From contig NZ_WHVV01000014.1 in assembly GCF_009650995.1 (NCBI RefSeq), forward strand, positions 18,067 through 82,066: a DNA stretch of 64,000 nt. Reading direction: 5' to 3'. This stretch comes from Sporosarcina cascadiensis (GTDB lineage: Bacteria > Bacillota > Bacilli > Bacillales_A > Planococcaceae). Position numbers and translations under genes: made by a program. The notes below the pieces were generated by a model. It worked only from the letters and a program-made list of their open reading frames with translations, was not told where the DNA came from and searched no databases. Positions 26,320 to 35,592 of this stretch are shown one piece after another. Position 1 is the stretch's first letter. Each line of letters begins with the position of its first letter.

Positions 26320-28467
26320 TTGAAAATCCTGGCTAATACTTTATTCGCACTCGACATCGGAACACGTTCTGTTGTCGGTATCGTGCTAAAAGAACAGGAA
26401 GATTCATTTCACATTGTTGATCTAATCTCAAAAGAACATAAAGAACGTTCCATGATTGATGGGCAAATACATAATATTTTAAGCGTGGCTTCTATTATTC
26501 AAGAAATTAAAATGGAACTCGAAGAGCAGCATGGCAAGTTAGAACGTGTCAGTGTTGCTGCTGCCGGCCGCTCTCTTAAGACAGCTGAAGGCTCCGTAAC
26601 CATTGATATCTCGGAGCGCTCCTTGATCTCAACTGAAGATATTAACCGACTGGAATTATCAGCAGTGCAAAATGCCCAGCAAACGCTGCTTTCTTCTCAA
26701 CATTCAAAAGAAGAAGATCATTATTACTGTGTAGGATATTCTGTCTTGCACTATAAATTGAACGGCGAAGACATCGGGAGTCTGATCGATCAGACCGGTA
26801 CAGAAGCTACGATCGAAGTCATTGCTACGTTCCTGCCTCGTGTTGTAGTTGAATCGCTGCTCGCCGCTTTAAAACGTGCTGATCTGGAGATGGAAGCCCT
26901 TACCCTTGAACCGATCGCTGCCATCAACGTACTCATTCCGCCATCCATGAGAAGATTGAACATCGCGCTAGTTGATATCGGTGCGGGTACTTCCGATATT
27001 GCAATTGCCAATGAAAATACCGTAACAGCTTACGGCATGGTGCCGGTGGCAGGCGATGAAGTGACAGAAGCGTTAAGCAGTCATTACTTGCTCGACTTCC
27101 CGCCTGCCGAGCAAATGAAGCGCCAGATTTCTTCTGAAGACCCGCTGACCGTACAGGACATACTAGGCTTCGAACAGAAGATTTCTTCTGCGGAAGCCGT
27201 CAATGTCATTTCTCCTGCAGTAAAACGTCTGGCTGTTTCGATTGCAGACGAAATTAAAAGACTTAACAATAACTCTTCACCACAGGCCGTCATGCTTGTT
27301 GGGGGCGGAAGTTTAACGCCTGCTCTGCCAAAGGAATTGAGCGTACAGCTTGAACTGCCCGAAAACCGTGTAGCCATTAGAAGTCTGGACGCTTTAACGG
27401 GTATTACTCTGGCCGAGTCAATTGAAGCCTCTCCCGCTCTTGTAACGCCAATAGGTATTGCGATTGCAGCCAAAAGAGCGCCGATTCATTATATGTCGAT
27501 CACAGTCAATGAACAAACGATCAGGCTCTTTGAACTGAAAGAAATGACGGTAGGAGACGCGCTGCTTGCCGCGCATGTATCCGCCCGCCAATTATACGGC
27601 AAGCCCGGCCTCGCGTTGACAGTTAAGGTGAATGGCCAATGGGTTACGATTCCGGGCGAGCATGGCTCTTCCACAAGGATTTTATTAAATGGAGCCGAAG
27701 CGAGCACAAAAGACCTGATTCGTAATCAAGATGTGATTGAGCTGGATTTCGGAAAAGACGGAAGTGATGCAGAAGCTGCTGTCAGCGACCTGGCAGACGG
27801 ACCTGCGTCCATACACTTCTATCTTGATGGACTGCCCGTAACTCTCCAAAGCGAAGTACTGTTGAACGGTCGTGTAACCTCGTTAGACACACAGCTTGCT
27901 GACCGTGATGAATTGACAGTGCGTCTGGCGAATACACTGGCTGCCGCTCTTGAACGAGTTCACGGCGCAGCGTATTTATCGGCTTCCGAACCTATTACTG
28001 TGAAGTGGAACGACGTAAACCATGTGTTGAAAACGCGCTCCAACAGCTTTTTGATAGACGGAAAAGAAGTTTCTCCACAGCATATTGTGCAAGATGGAGA
28101 TCGTATTGAAACAAAACAGCCGCCTTTGCTTCAGATTAAAGATATCGCTGATGAATTAGAGCTTATTTTGGAAGCACGTGCTGATGTGACTTTCAATAGT
28201 CAGCCGGTGACCATAAAAAAACAGCGAATCGCCGCGTATGTTAACGGCCAGCCCGCTGAACTTATGTACCAAGTATATCCAAATGATCAAGTGGAATTTA
28301 AGACCATTTCCGATGCACCTATTATATTTAGTGATATTTTCTCTTTTACCGACTTTTCACTTCCAGCCAATTCGGCTTCCGCTTATCGCTTATTGCGAAA
28401 TGACGAATCGATTCGATTTAATGAACCTATTTTCGGAGGAGATCGTCTGGAAATCCGTTTTGAATAG
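26320..28467 (+). CDS. FtsA/PilM-like actin-family ATPase with long C-terminal extension
   Basis: The first 400 residues have the actin/FtsA fold with phosphate-1 ALDIGTRSVVGIV, an SHS2-type insert, phosphate-2 LVDIGAGTSDIAI and the adenosine motif VMLVGGGSLTPAL. FtsA proteins are about 420-440 residues; this one has 715. The extra 300 residues hold four or five degenerate repeats of about 50-70 residues, each with an NG turn and a late DxIE-like strand (for example ILLNGAEAS...DVIELDF, FLIDGKEVS...DRIETK, AYVNGQPAE...DQVEFK), which look like beta-grasp modules. No C-terminal amphipathic helix is obvious. Start TTG 26320 has only a weak ACGGGG site almost touching it, so the exact start is uncertain. 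It is not next to ftsZ. Function unknown; a cytoskeletal or envelope role is a guess. Confidence 0.8.
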   Translation: MKILANTLFALDIGTRSVVGIVLKEQEDSFHIVDLISKEHKERSMIDGQIHNILSVASIIQEIKMELEEQHGKLERVSVAAAGRSLKTAEGSVTIDISERSLISTEDINRLELSAVQNAQQTLLSSQHSKEEDHYYCVGYSVLHYKLNGEDIGSLIDQTGTEATIEVIATFLPRVVVESLLAALKRADLEMEALTLEPIAAINVLIPPSMRRLNIALVDIGAGTSDIAIANENTVTAYGMVPVAGDEVTEALSSHYLLDFPPAEQMKRQISSEDPLTVQDILGFEQKISSAEAVNVISPAVKRLAVSIADEIKRLNNNSSPQAVMLVGGGSLTPALPKELSVQLELPENRVAIRSLDALTGITLAESIEASPALVTPIGIAIAAKRAPIHYMSITVNEQTIRLFELKEMTVGDALLAAHVSARQLYGKPGLALTVKVNGQWVTIPGEHGSSTRILLNGAEASTKDLIRNQDVIELDFGKDGSDAEAAVSDLADGPASIHFYLDGLPVTLQSEVLLNGRVTSLDTQLADRDELTVRLANTLAAALERVHGAAYLSASEPITVKWNDVNHVLKTRSNSFLIDGKEVSPQHIVQDGDRIETKQPPLLQIKDIADELELILEARADVTFNSQPVTIKKQRIAAYVNGQPAELMYQVYPNDQVEFKTISDAPIIFSDIFSFTDFSLPANSASAYRLLRNDESIRFNEPIFGGDRLEIRFE

Positions 28468-28470
28468 AAG

Positions 28471-28503
28471 AAAGCCGTCATTCCTCGAATGACGGCTTTT
28501 TTT
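28471..28503. terminator. Bidirectional terminator between the FtsA-like gene and ytxH
   Basis: AAAGCCGTCATTC and GAATGACGGCTTT form a 13-bp stem with a 3-nt loop, followed by T7 on the plus strand. Confidence 0.9.
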
Positions 28504-28511
28504 ATTAGCGA

Positions 28512-29171
28512 TCAGTTATTTTTTGTACTGACCGGCTGATTAGGATTCACGTTTTTATTTGGTTTCTGTTTTTCATTTTCATCCATCGGCTTGTCCGTTT
28601 TCTTAAGCTCTCCGGATTTTTCATTATTTTTGTTCATGCTTTTATAGTCCGTTGCTTCCTCGCCTTCAGAAGACGCAGTGCCATCATCCATTGGGATGTT
28701 TGTTTTTGAAGCAGCTGATTTCACTTTATCAACTAATTGACCGGACTGTTCCTGGATTGTCTGAGAAAGTTCTGATGTTTTATCTTTTGCTGCAGAAGTA
28801 AACGCTGCAGTTTTTTCTTTTGCCGTATCTGTCAGGCCGGCTGTTTTGTCTTTGGCTGCACTGGATAGCTCGACCGCTTTTTCTTTTGCAGTTGAACTTA
28901 ATTCGATACTTTTATCTTTCAACTGTGAGGCTTGTGTTGTAAAATCCTCACGCATCTCACGTCCGGTTTTAGGCGCAAGAAACAATGCAGTGGCTGCACC
29001 GATGATGCCGCCTACAATTGCGCCTGCAAGGAAGCTTCCTGTGCCGCTGCTGTCATCTTCATACAGATCATTCGTAGAACGGTATGTGTAATTGGCAGGA
29101 TATTGCGGCTGCCCGTACGTATTCGTATAAGTACCCTGGTTTTCATTGAAATTTGGTTTGTTTTCTGTCAT
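28512..29171 (-). CDS. ytxH: YtxH-domain stress protein with 11-residue LEA-like repeats
   Basis: The N-terminal third is Asn/Tyr/Gln-rich. It is followed by a hydrophobic Gly/Ala-rich YtxH domain (about 45-70, SFLAGAIVGGIIGAATALFL) ending in the family signature APKTGREMRED. Residues about 83-140 are repeats of an 11-residue unit (AKEKAVELSSA, AKDKTAGLTDT, AKEKTAAFTSA, AKDKTSELSQT), as in group 3 LEA desiccation proteins. The C-terminus is Lys/Asn-rich and probably disordered. It is the second gene behind the SigB promoter of ytxG; B. subtilis ytxGHJ is also a SigB operon, but ytxJ is not seen here. Confidence 0.9.
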   Translation of the reverse strand: MTENKPNFNENQGTYTNTYGQPQYPANYTYRSTNDLYEDDSSGTGSFLAGAIVGGIIGAATALFLAPKTGREMREDFTTQASQLKDKSIELSSTAKEKAVELSSAAKDKTAGLTDTAKEKTAAFTSAAKDKTSELSQTIQEQSGQLVDKVKSAASKTNIPMDDGTASSEGEEATDYKSMNKNNEKSGELKKTDKPMDENEKQKPNKNVNPNQPVSTKNN

Positions 29172-29226
29172 TTTTCTTCCTCCTGTGAATTAAGTGTTTG
29201 GTATGCTGCTTAGGAAAATGCTTGTA

Positions 29227-29679
29227 CTAGGAACGGGCTTTATACACTGTCCAGCCTGAAGACTTTGCGGGCTGTCGCTCTTTCACCTGATCGTACAGAC
29301 CGGCTGCAACTGTTCCCCATTGCAGAACCTGCGCGATTTTTTCACTGTTTTGTTCAGCTTTCGAAGTAACAGAGCTGGAGATTTGATGAACGGATCGATT
29401 TAAGTTGGTCACCGATTCTCCTACCCCTTTTACAGCATCCACTACAGTGTTCAGCTTTTCCACTTTTCCTTGCAGATCTTCAGCCAGCTGATTGGTTTTA
29501 TGAAGAAGCTGCGTGCTTTCTGTTGTGACTCCTTCTAGTTGTTTTGTCAAATCATCCATAGTGTGTGAAACACTGCTCAACGTAGTCTTTAAAGACCCGA
29601 GCGTCATGGCAAGACTGACACATAGAATAAGGAATGCGATTGCAGCCACAACTGCTGCAATGTAAAGTAAATTAACCAC
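29227..29679 (-). CDS. ytxG: YtxG family (DUF948) membrane protein
   Basis: A 150-residue protein with an N-terminal membrane helix (about 3-27) and a long amphipathic helical region (ETTLSS-like heptads up to about 110) typical of DUF948, then a short positively charged tail. It is the first gene of the ytxGH unit, with 55 nt between the genes. A SigB promoter of consensus quality lies 38 nt before the ATG, so it is a general stress gene; molecular role unknown. Confidence 0.9.
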   Translation of the reverse strand: MVNLLYIAAVVAAIAFLILCVSLAMTLGSLKTTLSSVSHTMDDLTKQLEGVTTESTQLLHKTNQLAEDLQGKVEKLNTVVDAVKGVGESVTNLNRSVHQISSSVTSKAEQNSEKIAQVLQWGTVAAGLYDQVKERQPAKSSGWTVYKARS

Positions 29680-29717
29680 TGACCTTTTCCCCCTACAGCA
29701 TATTCTATACGAAAACT

Positions 29718-29743
29718 TTACCCTTCTTACAGAGCTTTTAAAC
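29718..29743 (-). promoter_or_regulatory. Consensus SigB promoter of ytxGH
   Basis: On the minus strand GTTTAA-N14-GGGTAA matches both SigB boxes completely, with the -10 ending 38 nt before the ytxG start. Confidence 0.88.
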
Positions 29744-29816
29744 TTTTCGTCTTATTACTCCTCTTCGACATAACTAGGCGATATCCTTTAATAAATTCCA
29801 ATTGTTTCATGGCTCT

Positions 29817-30461
29817 TCACCAAAACATGTGCTTGACAGTCTATTTCATGAGCAGTTTAAGATTTGCTGGGATTACGCAGTATAGGATAGTAAGTAGGTA
29901 GGAGACCGTTCCCCTGCGTTCCAGGCGGACGCGTGTCTTGCGGGCCCGCGGTGAGCCAAGCGAACAGCGAAGGGTTCGCTTTGCCGTATTTCTGCGCTCT
30001 TTGCAGAAATTAAGGCAAACTGTGCTCATAACGCTACGCTTTTATTCGGAAAAGCCTTTCTTCGTAAAGGCTTTCGCTCCCGCAAGTCGTCTCACCTGTC
30101 GGGCTGATCCTCCCAGAGTCGCCGCCTTCCACTCCGGTACACTGGCTGGTGTTTTAATACTTTTTGTTTGAGTGACAGTATGATCATACTATTTGAAATT
30201 ATTACGATAAGTGTGGTGTTTCATGCAATACTTAATATCCCGCAAAGACTTAGATTCTTATGATCAATGCGTATACAAAGTCGAGAAACGAAAACCATAC
30301 CAACTAAATTCGTACTCTGCAAAAAACAATATGATATACTTTCTACATACCAGCGAAGGCGCAACTGCGGGGTCGGCCGTTGCGATGAGACTGCTGGCAT
30401 GCCCTTCGCCAGTAGGCTTTATCGCGTAAGGCAATCCCCCAGCGCCGAAGCAAGTTTAAAC
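29817..30461. repeat. Composite non-coding repeat, copy A
   Basis: The 880 nt between ytxG and murC hold no gene. Three blocks of it recur, inverted and closer together, at 60179-60345: 29817-29854 (contains GTGCTTGACAG), 29958-30026, and 30401-30461 (ends GTTTAAAC). The middle block has two hairpins, AAGCGAAC/GTTCGCTT and ATTTCTGC/GCAGAAAT. Between the blocks, copy A holds further sequence: GC-rich halves at 29905-29957 and 30075-30150 that resemble a repeat I recall from other Bacillales intergenic regions, and a hairpin AAAGCCTTT/AAAGGCTTT at 30051-30074. No transposase or target duplication was seen. Confidence 0.75.
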
Positions 30462-30537
30462 TGCAGCATGATTTTCGCAATACATACATGACTAATTATC
30501 AAGAACTGATTTTGGTGCAGACCCTGTTTCATAATAA

Positions 30538-30582
30538 AAAAGAAGAAACAGCTGACGCGATGGTCAGGCTGTTTCTTCTTTT
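30538..30582 (-). terminator. Terminator of murC, overlapping its stop codon
   Basis: Arms AAAAGAAGAAACAGC and GCTGTTTCTTCTTTT form a 15-bp stem. On the minus strand the tail is TTTTTTATTAT. The murC stop codon at 30564-30566 lies inside the hairpin. Confidence 0.85.
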
Positions 30583-31877
30583 GAAATACTGGACTTGAAT
30601 TGCTGCAGATATTGTTGAATGTCGCCTGCACCCATAAATAGAATTACGGAGTTTTGATGCTGTGCAAGTTCGGACATGTCGTCCAGTTTCAGATGCTGCG
30701 AATTTGGAATTTTATTGACTAAATCAACAATCGTCAAGTTGCCGGCCTGTTCTCTTGCCGAACCAAAAATATCACAAAGATATACTTGATCTGCTTCTGA
30801 AAGACTTTCCGCAAATTGATCCATCAGCGCAGCGGTACGCGTAAATGTATGGGGCTGGAAGACAGCCACCACTTCGCGATTAGGATATTTTTGACGTGCC
30901 GAATCCATCGTCGCTCGTATTTCTGTAGGATGGTGCGCATAATCATCCACCAAAATTCTTCCTTCATATTCCATGACGGAAAATCTTCTTTTCACTCCGG
31001 TAAATGAAGCAAAACGTTCATTGATCACTTCTGCGGGGATATTCTCGTAGTGACACAGAGTAATGACGCCAAGTGCATTTTTAATCGCATGATCCCCTGT
31101 CTGCGGAATCGTGAACCGGTAGTAGAATTCATTGCGGATAAAGACATCAAAAGAACAGCCTATTTGGTCTTTCTGAATATTTGCTGCGCAGAAATCATTG
31201 GAAGATTCCAGCCCGTAATAGACAATCGGCACCTGCGTTTGCAGACGTTGGAGATTCTCATCATCACCGCACGCAATCAGAGCTTTTTTCACTTGGCCCG
31301 CCATCTCACTGAATGCATCCAGAATATCATCTAAACTGGTGAAGTAGTCAGGGTGATCAAAATCAATATTCGTCATGATTGCATAATCCGGATGATAGGC
31401 TAAAAAGTGACGTTTATATTCGCATGCTTCAAAAACAAAGTACTCCGTATTCTCGACGCCTTTTCCAGTACCGTCTCCTATAAGGTAGGAAGTCGGCGCA
31501 TACCCGCCGAGCACATGTGACAGTAATCCGGTAGTAGACGTTTTGCCGTGTGTTCCCGTAACCCCGACTGACGTAAATTGCTCCATATAAGTACCCAGGA
31601 AATCATGATAGCGAATTACTTCAAGTCCCAGCTCTTTTGCGCGCATCAATTCTGGATGATCATCTTTAAAGGCATTCCCGGCGATGATTTTCATGCCGGG
31701 CTGAATATTATTTTCATCAAAGGGCAGTACTTTTATATTTCTTTCATGTAAAGGATCTTCTGTAAAAAAGTATTTTTCTACGTCTGAACCTTGGATTGTA
31801 TAGGCAGAATCATGCAGAAGCTGGGCAAGTGAACTCATTCCCGAACCTTTGATGCCTGTAAAATGAAACAATGTCAT
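30564..31877 (-). CDS. murC: UDP-N-acetylmuramate--L-alanine ligase
   Basis: MurC adds L-alanine to UDP-MurNAc in the first peptide step of peptidoglycan precursor synthesis, in the cytoplasm. Visible are the N-terminal nucleotide-binding [14 protein letters not shown], the ATP-binding [11 protein letters not shown], and [10 protein letters not shown] in the C-terminal domain. Length is 437 residues from the ATG at 31877, which follows GGGAGG. The longer frame to 31958 adds 27 residues upstream of that site and is unlikely. It lies downstream of sftA, as in B. subtilis, with about 130 nt between. Confidence 0.96.
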   Translation of the reverse strand: MTLFHFTGIKGSGMSSLAQLLHDSAYTIQGSDVEKYFFTEDPLHERNIKVLPFDENNIQPGMKIIAGNAFKDDHPELMRAKELGLEVIRYHDFLGTYMEQFTSVGVTGTHGKTSTTGLLSHVLGGYAPTSYLIGDGTGKGVENTEYFVFEACEYKRHFLAYHPDYAIMTNIDFDHPDYFTSLDDILDAFSEMAGQVKKALIACGDDENLQRLQTQVPIVYYGLESSNDFCAANIQKDQIGCSFDVFIRNEFYYRFTIPQTGDHAIKNALGVITLCHYENIPAEVINERFASFTGVKRRFSVMEYEGRILVDDYAHHPTEIRATMDSARQKYPNREVVAVFQPHTFTRTAALMDQFAESLSEADQVYLCDIFGSAREQAGNLTIVDLVNKIPNSQHLKLDDMSELAQHQNSVILFMGAGDIQQYLQQFKSSISKEETA

Positions 31878-32007
31878 ATTGAAACCTCCCGGGAATTCTT
31901 TCATCCCACTTTTTATCTTCAGCACAAACATAATGGGCTGAAGAATATATCTTTTCATAGTATAGCATGTGTTTGAACAAAAAATTAGTGACTAACTATG
32001 GAATCCA

Positions 32008-34767
32008 TCAGCTAAGAAAGCTTTCTAGCGCCTGGTGAGTCAAAAACACATCCCGCGGCTTGCTTCCCCGCTGTTCCGATATGAATTGGTTCGATTCCAT
32101 CCGGTCAATTAATTTTGCAGCACGATTATATCCGATGCTGAAATGACGCTGCAGCGAAGAGGTGGATGCACTCCCCTGCTCAATGACAAACGTACAGGCC
32201 TGCCGGAATAAAGGGTCAGTTTCCTCTTCTTGAACAGCCGCCGCCAGTAAGTCTTCCTGGCCGAATAAATAATCCGGTTCCGCTTCATTTCGAACATGTT
32301 CTATTATACGCTCAATTTCATCGTCCGTGACAAATGTCCCTTGCAGCCGGACGGGTGAGGATTGGCCATTTCCTAAGTAAAGCATATCTCCTTTACCCAG
32401 CAATCTTTCTGCGCCTACACCATCCAGTATTGTTCTGGAATCGACCTGTGAAGAAACAGCAAATGCGATGCGTGTCGGGATATTTGCTTTTATCGTGCCG
32501 GTAATGACATCTACTGAAGGACGCTGGGTAGCGATAATCAAATGAATACCGCAAGCACGTGCTTTTTGCGTAATCCGGCTGATGGAAATTTCTACATCTG
32601 CCGGCGCCATCATCATTAGATCTGCTAACTCATCGATGACAATCAGCATATAGGGCATTTTTAAAGAAAAACGGCGTGACTCCATGACCATTTCATTATA
32701 GCGTTCGATATTGCGCACGCCGGAATGGGCAAATAATTCATAGCGCCTTTCCATTTCTTCCACCGCCCATTTAAGAGCAGCAGTAGCAGCCTTGACATCC
32801 GTAATAACAGGACTCAGTAAATGCGGAATTCCGTTATACGGCGCAAGTTCCACCATCTTCGGATCAATCAGCAGTAACTTCAAATCATGATAAGACGCCT
32901 TATACAGCAGGCTAATCAGAATGGAATTGATACATACAGATTTACCGGAACCTGTAGCCCCGGCAATCATTCCATGCGGCATTTTACGTAAATCCAAAGT
33001 TTGCGGCTCTCCCGTCAAACTTAAACCTAAAACGGCTTCTAAAGGCGAGTCGGAAGAATTAAATGACGCACTCTCAATGACTTCTGAAATACGGACCGCT
33101 CTCGTCTGGCGATTCGGTATCTCTACTCCGATCATGCTCGTGCCTGGTATCGGTGCTTGAATTCGAATATCTCTCGCTGCCAAAGCCAGTTTCAGATCAT
33201 CGGTCAGATTTCGTATCTTACTTACTTTTACTCCTTGCTCCACTGTCAATTCGAACATTGTGACAGCAGGTCCCTGCACAGCTGCCATAACGGTAGCCTG
33301 GATGGAGAAATAAGACAGAGCTTCTTCTAATTTAGCGGATTGATGTTGCAGCCACTCTTCATCTTTTATTTCTTCTTCCGGAGGCGCCAGATAGCGCATA
33401 GAAGGAAAAGCATAAGACGGTGGCGGTGTATCTTCAATTTCTTCAACTTCTTCTGTTTCAACCATTTCTTCAGGCGCTTGCTGTACCATTGGGGCTGTAG
33501 TTATTGCCGCCGGCTGAACAGGTACAGCTTCTTCAAACCGTGGCTGCACCGGCGCTTGCTCTGTGAATGATGCCTTTGCATTGGCATTCTTCGCAAGCAG
33601 TTTTTGTTTATCAGATTGAAGCATCAATACATTAAAAGGCACGATCTTCTCTTTCTTTTCCGGAACATTCTCATCCAGCTGTCCATCATGGAGACTTTCC
33701 TGTTCCTCTGCTTCGATTTGTTCAGTAGAAAGAGAGGGCAATCGTTCTATTTCATTTGTTTGCTCTTCCTCTGACAACATTTTTTCTGATACTACCGGTG
33801 CTTGCAGCGTGTTTCGTTCTTCTGGCTGTAATAAGTCTTCTTCTTGATTTGCTTCTACCGATTCTTCTATTGCCAGCGTTTCTTCAAGTTGTTCTTCCTC
33901 GGCAATTTCTTCTTGTTCTTCTTCGATCAGTGTAGCGACGCCATACGAAGATGGGCTGTCAAGAAGTTCTTCAGCTGTGGGAGATGAAGACTGGATATAT
34001 TTCTGATCTGATGAAATTGCTTTATTTTCCGTTTCCTGTTCTTCTGTTTCTTTTGAGTTATCATCTAAAACATCTTGATCATGTTCCATAATATTATGGA
34101 TTTCAGGAATCTCTAAAACCTCTGGAATGGCCTCTGGGCTCGGCTGCTGCTCTTCCAGCTGAACAGTCTTTTCTAGTATTTCATCCTTTTTAAACATCTC
34201 AGCTGCGTAAGATTGTGTTATTTCCAGTTGTTCTGCTTCTTCCTGCTGCCTCTTTACTTTTGCTGCTTCCATTGCAGAAAGAATCGGTGAACTTTTATGG
34301 TAGCCATAAATAGGTGACGGCACTTCTGTCGGAGAAAACGGGCGGCGTGACGGTTTCGGCCGTTCTGCCAGAGGCGTCGGTGCCAGTGCTGCTTTAACTG
34401 CCGGTGAAGCCGGCTGACTGCTTGAATAAGATTGCGGTTTAATAGATTCAGGACGTGGACGTGCTGCCGCCCTGTGGATCTTCCCCTCTTGTACATGCTG
34501 TCCGGGCCAGCGTTCATTTTGATGAAGCGGCACTCTCTCATACTCTTCTTCTGATTCTTGCTGCAAATAGTCTTTTATATATTCATTTTGAACGATTTCT
34601 TTCTCCCAGCCATAAATTTCATGATCGGAAACAATGGGAAATCTAAAATTTGTTTTTTTATTATTTTCTATATCGCCTGTTAAAGCATTTTCATATGGAT
34701 CGATTGTATGTCCATCATCTTCTTTCATTTGCTGAAGACGTCTTTTCATGTTTCGTAACCAACTCAA
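32008..34767 (-). CDS. sftA: DNA translocase SftA (FtsK/SpoIIIE family, soluble)
   Basis: SftA is a septum-associated hexameric DNA pump that clears chromosome arms from the closing division site. There is no membrane segment. A long low-complexity linker very rich in Glu, Gln and Pro (about 90-450) precedes the motor domain, which has Walker A GATGSGKSVCIN, Walker B LLIDPKMVELA and the RITQKARACGIHLIIATQRP block. A winged-helix gamma domain (about the last 65 residues) recognises orienting sequences. The start is taken as TTG 34767 (MSWLRNMK), with AAAGAGTG 8 nt upstream and a family-like N-terminus; an ATG at 34785 and a TTG at 34794 lack a ribosome binding site. Confidence 0.93.
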   Translation of the reverse strand: MSWLRNMKRRLQQMKEDDGHTIDPYENALTGDIENNKKTNFRFPIVSDHEIYGWEKEIVQNEYIKDYLQQESEEEYERVPLHQNERWPGQHVQEGKIHRAAARPRPESIKPQSYSSSQPASPAVKAALAPTPLAERPKPSRRPFSPTEVPSPIYGYHKSSPILSAMEAAKVKRQQEEAEQLEITQSYAAEMFKKDEILEKTVQLEEQQPSPEAIPEVLEIPEIHNIMEHDQDVLDDNSKETEEQETENKAISSDQKYIQSSSPTAEELLDSPSSYGVATLIEEEQEEIAEEEQLEETLAIEESVEANQEEDLLQPEERNTLQAPVVSEKMLSEEEQTNEIERLPSLSTEQIEAEEQESLHDGQLDENVPEKKEKIVPFNVLMLQSDKQKLLAKNANAKASFTEQAPVQPRFEEAVPVQPAAITTAPMVQQAPEEMVETEEVEEIEDTPPPSYAFPSMRYLAPPEEEIKDEEWLQHQSAKLEEALSYFSIQATVMAAVQGPAVTMFELTVEQGVKVSKIRNLTDDLKLALAARDIRIQAPIPGTSMIGVEIPNRQTRAVRISEVIESASFNSSDSPLEAVLGLSLTGEPQTLDLRKMPHGMIAGATGSGKSVCINSILISLLYKASYHDLKLLLIDPKMVELAPYNGIPHLLSPVITDVKAATAALKWAVEEMERRYELFAHSGVRNIERYNEMVMESRRFSLKMPYMLIVIDELADLMMMAPADVEISISRITQKARACGIHLIIATQRPSVDVITGTIKANIPTRIAFAVSSQVDSRTILDGVGAERLLGKGDMLYLGNGQSSPVRLQGTFVTDDEIERIIEHVRNEAEPDYLFGQEDLLAAAVQEEETDPLFRQACTFVIEQGSASTSSLQRHFSIGYNRAAKLIDRMESNQFISEQRGSKPRDVFLTHQALESFLS

Positions 34768-34920
34768 ATGTATCACTCTTTTCATGTCAATCAATCTATT
34801 TTAACAGGTTACTTGCATGGAAATCAAACAGATGCATATTCTTATTAATAAAAATGAAGATGAGATACTTATCAAAATACTTAGTTAAGTTTATTGCAGT
34901 AGAATTGCATCGCGGAAATC

Positions 34921-34970
34921 AAAAAAAGCTTTTGCTGCATGCTGAATTCAGCATGCGGCAAAAGCTTTTT
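34921..34970 (-). terminator. Long palindromic terminator after ytpR
   Basis: A stem of about 20 bp centred on GAATTC (arms AAAAAGCTTTTGC and GCATGCTG with complements) ends in T7 on the minus strand and T5 on the plus strand. On the minus strand it ends the operon whose last gene is ytpR. Confidence 0.88.
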
Positions 34971-34986
34971 GTATGAAATAATCAGA

Positions 34987-35592
34987 TCAAATTACGAAAG
35001 CTTCCCCTGCTTCTCTTTGTTCATCAAGGACGAGGATCCCTTTTTCTTCCGGGGCATCTTTAAGGCCCAGCTCTTTAGCTGAACAGATCATGCCTGAAGA
35101 GGCTGCACCGCGGAGTTCCGCGTCTTTAATGATCATCCCTGAAGGCATGACAGCCCCCACTTTAGCAACAACCACTTTCTGTCCTGCTTCTACATTTGGT
35201 GCACCGCAAACGATTTGCAATGTCCCGTCCCCTACGTTCACCTGGCAGATATTGAGTTTATCAGCGTTTGGATGTTTTTCTTTCTCAGTCACATATCCTA
35301 CGACGAATTTCGGACTGAAGTCCAAATCCAGCTTAATATCAGCATCATTTTTCTGAAGGGCATCTGTCAGCTGCTCTCCCAGTTCTTCAGTTAACTCTAC
35401 CTGTCCAATTGCAGAGACGTCAAAATACGTGGACACGTCAAATAAATTGAAACCGATAACTTTTCCAGTTGTCTCATTTTTTAATATGGCTATATCATTT
35501 TTCCGTTCGCAAACCACCTGAGCCGGTGTGTCTGTCGTAAGCTGGACGAATAACACATCGCCCACTCCTTGTGCATTATAAAATACGTTCAT
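34987..35592 (-). CDS. ytpR: YtpR, tRNA-binding (EMAP/PheT-like) domain protein
   Basis: The C-terminal half (about 90-200) is an OB-fold tRNA-binding domain as in the N-terminus of PheT and in EMAP II, with HPNADKLNICQVNVG and QIVCGAPNV. The N-terminal 85 residues are a DUF4479-type domain. Length 201 fits YtpR. Its function is not established; binding of tRNA or a structured RNA is inferred. Its ATG overlaps the ytpQ stop by 4 nt, so it is co-translated as the last gene of a small operon. Confidence 0.92.
   Translation of the reverse strand: MNVFYNAQGVGDVLFVQLTTDTPAQVVCERKNDIAILKNETTGKVIGFNLFDVSTYFDVSAIGQVELTEELGEQLTDALQKNDADIKLDLDFSPKFVVGYVTEKEKHPNADKLNICQVNVGDGTLQIVCGAPNVEAGQKVVVAKVGAVMPSGMIIKDAELRGAASSGMICSAKELGLKDAPEEKGILVLDEQREAGEAFVI

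Noticed and set aside
27084..27473. 129-residue minus-strand frame inside the FtsA-like gene
   Set aside because: It is a shadow of a well-supported gene, Ala/Ser-rich in the way expected from reverse reading.
29817..30461. Insertion sequence or prophage remnant
   Set aside because: No transposase-like reading frame, terminal inverted repeat pair or target-site duplication could be recognised; the pattern fits a small non-coding repeat better.
29841..30491. Several 60-77-residue frames in the ytxG-murC gap
   Set aside because: They lie in the hairpin-rich repeat, lack ribosome binding sites and are not preserved in the second repeat copy.
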